Below are positions 31,216 through 32,739 of a stretch of DNA of 32,739 bases, in pieces. A model generated the notes under the pieces. It was not told where the DNA came from. It made no database searches and saw nothing but the letters and a program-made list of their open reading frames with translations. The first letter of the stretch is position 1; each line of letters opens with the position of its first letter. Source of the stretch: Vallitalea maricola (GTDB lineage Bacteria; Bacillota; Clostridia; Lachnospirales; Vallitaleaceae); the NCBI RefSeq assembly GCF_036985595.1, contig NZ_BTPU01000034.1:1-32739 (forward strand). Reading direction: 5' to 3'. The position numbers and the translations under genes are program-made.

Positions 31216-32703
31216 ATGAAAAAAATTGTACTATTAGTGATTATAACGATAATAGGAATGTTATTACTGTTTTTTAAGAATGATAATTCCCATGAGCTTC
31301 AGATTACCATTAACAAAGATTTAGATTTATATATAAGGTCATCAGATGATTTTACCATAAAGGCTGAAGATAAGAACTCTACTGAATATACTCAGTTGAT
31401 TAGTGAGGAAAATAATTTTTCTGTATATGATAAACAAAATAAGATTGGGTCGGTAGTAGTTATCAATAAAAAAATTGGTAAAGATAATATCTTGTTTTTA
31501 AAAGCTAATGGAGAATCCAAGGAATTTTCATTGGTTGTTAAACTTAGAAGTAAAATGAAAGTAAATAATATCATAGAAGGCTTATATGATAATAATGATT
31601 TAATGGTCTTCAATAATAGAACCAACGATTCAATAAATATAAATAATGAAAGTCAATTATATCTAGATGGTGAAAATTATAGTATAAGATTGGGTAATCC
31701 GTATTATGTTGAGGAATTAGGACATTCTGTAATAGATGTTATTAGTAATAGTAATGGATGGAATATTAATGACAACAAAGGAATTGATACTAAGATACAA
31801 CTTGATGTTAAAGATAATATGGAGACTAATCTAGAGACTATTATATCATCTAATAAACTAGTTGATTTTGAAGATAATGGTACTCTTGATTTAATACGAA
31901 GATTGGACCTATATAATAAGAAGATATTCAGAAGTGATGGTATCTACTATAATATAGCTAATAATTATATACCTTATGGAAGGGAATCCAAATGGAATTA
32001 TCCTTCAGGGTTTCCACTTATAATAATGTATGAAAATATTAAGGACAATAATTTGTTTAGGCTAGTTGGAATCAGTTTATTATATGACTACATAAACAAA
32101 TTTAATGAAAATCATTACATACCTAGTTTACCAAGATCAACATGGCTTTATGAAGATTATGATATTGATTATGAATTTTATGATACAAGATTTAATACTG
32201 ATACTATCATGGCATTAATTTATTGGGATCAAATATTAGATGAGCCTAGAATAAAAGAGATAATTGACAATTATTTTTCGTTTTTTATAGATTATGCATA
32301 TGTTAATAATTGGAAAACAGAGAATGATGGTTTGTTTATACCAGATTATAAAAACAAAGATGAAAACAAATCTAAAACACACTGTTCTCTTAATCATCTA
32401 GTATCAGAAATAAATGCAATATATCTATATGATAAATATTATAATTGTGATAACAAGTACATAATATTGGCTGAAAAGATGCAGCAGGCTATAATTGACA
32501 CATACAGTTATTGGATAAAGGATAATAATGATTTTTGGTATTGTATAAAACAAAATGGTGAATATGGATTAACTGATTATAGAGAATTAACACTAAAGGA
32601 TATGAAATTATTAGTTAATCTTTTGAATGAGAGAGGCGAAACCGTACCTAAGGAATTTAACAAGCTCATTGAAAGCAAGACAAAATGGCTTGAAAATAAT
32701 TAA
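31216..32703 (+). CDS. Secreted D-glucuronyl C5-epimerase-like protein
   Basis: A 495-residue protein with an N-terminal signal or membrane anchor (about residues 3-20). Residues 25-220 are beta-rich and contain Asn/Asp-rich repeats without a family match. The C-terminal part (about 225-495) reads YNIANNYIPYGRESKWNYPSGFPL, LPRSTWLYEDYD, TDTIMALIYWDQIL, CSLNHLVSEINAIYLYDKYY and WYCIKQNGEYGLTDYRELTLKD, an alpha/alpha-barrel pattern like the catalytic C-terminus of glucuronyl C5-epimerases, with LNHxxSEIN as the best anchor. The activity is not certain. Possible role: modifying the surface glycan started by the transferase upstream. It ends with TAA 36 bases before the window edge. Confidence 0.6.
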   Translation: MKKIVLLVIITIIGMLLLFFKNDNSHELQITINKDLDLYIRSSDDFTIKAEDKNSTEYTQLISEENNFSVYDKQNKIGSVVVINKKIGKDNILFLKANGESKEFSLVVKLRSKMKVNNIIEGLYDNNDLMVFNNRTNDSININNESQLYLDGENYSIRLGNPYYVEELGHSVIDVISNSNGWNINDNKGIDTKIQLDVKDNMETNLETIISSNKLVDFEDNGTLDLIRRLDLYNKKIFRSDGIYYNIANNYIPYGRESKWNYPSGFPLIIMYENIKDNNLFRLVGISLLYDYINKFNENHYIPSLPRSTWLYEDYDIDYEFYDTRFNTDTIMALIYWDQILDEPRIKEIIDNYFSFFIDYAYVNNWKTENDGLFIPDYKNKDENKSKTHCSLNHLVSEINAIYLYDKYYNCDNKYIILAEKMQQAIIDTYSYWIKDNNDFWYCIKQNGEYGLTDYRELTLKDMKLLVNLLNERGETVPKEFNKLIESKTKWLENN

Positions 32704-32739
32704 AAAAGGATTTTTAAAAAGCTATCTCAAAATAAATAT

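Noticed and set aside
32704..32739. Terminator or insertion-sequence end at the right edge.
   Set aside because: Only 36 bases are present; the A/T runs and agctatctcaaaa string are suggestive, but the partner arm lies outside the window.

Overview
The window is AT-rich (visually about 30% GC) and reads as a piece of chromosome from a low-GC, Gram-positive, spore-forming member of the Clostridia, possibly Vallitalea- or Lachnospiraceae-like; that rank is an inference. Support comes from the yybS-gdpP-rplI-dnaB block, the sporulation genes bofA and cwlD, the sua5-ywlE-rpiB-comEB-tagO block, strong purine-rich ribosome binding sites and TTG/GTG starts. TAA, TAG and TGA all end intact genes, so the standard bacterial code applies. 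I see no rRNA, tRNA, CRISPR array or intact transposase.

Layout. 1-4915: conserved housekeeping block with the end of a YybS-like membrane protein, the c-di-AMP phosphodiesterase GdpP, ribosomal protein L9 and replicative helicase DnaB. 5006-8331 (minus strand): a carbohydrate ABC importer with two permeases and a lipoprotein solute-binding protein cut by an in-frame TGA. 8591-10840 (plus strand, divergent): a sensor histidine kinase cut by an in-frame TAG, then an intact LuxR-type response regulator. The two broken genes face each other across one intergenic region, suggesting a sugar-sensing and uptake module in decay. 11003-11740: a YaaL-like DUF2508 protein and BofA, with a sigma-E-like promoter before bofA and no canonical start codon at the place where BofA should begin.

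12158-20917: a monoderm Tad (tight adherence) type IVb pilus operon with prepilin peptidase, TadZ/CpaE, TadA/CpaF, TadB, a TadC carrying a large predicted extracytoplasmic Ig-like insertion, a Flp pilin, a DUF6382/FHA membrane protein, a PP2C phosphatase and an unknown membrane-anchored protein. The FHA and PP2C genes suggest control of the pilus by Ser/Thr phosphorylation. 21108-23768: an unknown 208-residue protein, a short structured region carrying a 25-codon hydrophobic peptide, a membrane HD-GYP (c-di-GMP phosphodiesterase type) protein and a DUF5317 protein.

24140-27547: a GH18/SH3 cell-wall hydrolase, the spore-cortex amidase CwlD and a CPBP membrane protease, with notable inverted repeats between them. 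27651-32703: Sua5 (tRNA t6A), YwlE-type phosphatase, RpiB, ComEB, a TagO/WecA-type lipid-linked sugar transferase and a secreted protein resembling D-glucuronyl C5-epimerases.

The most unusual places are the structured peptide-coding element at 21739-21964, the TadC insertion, the paired nonsense-broken genes at 7630 and 9374, and the perfect 22-bp inverted repeat at 23926-23996.
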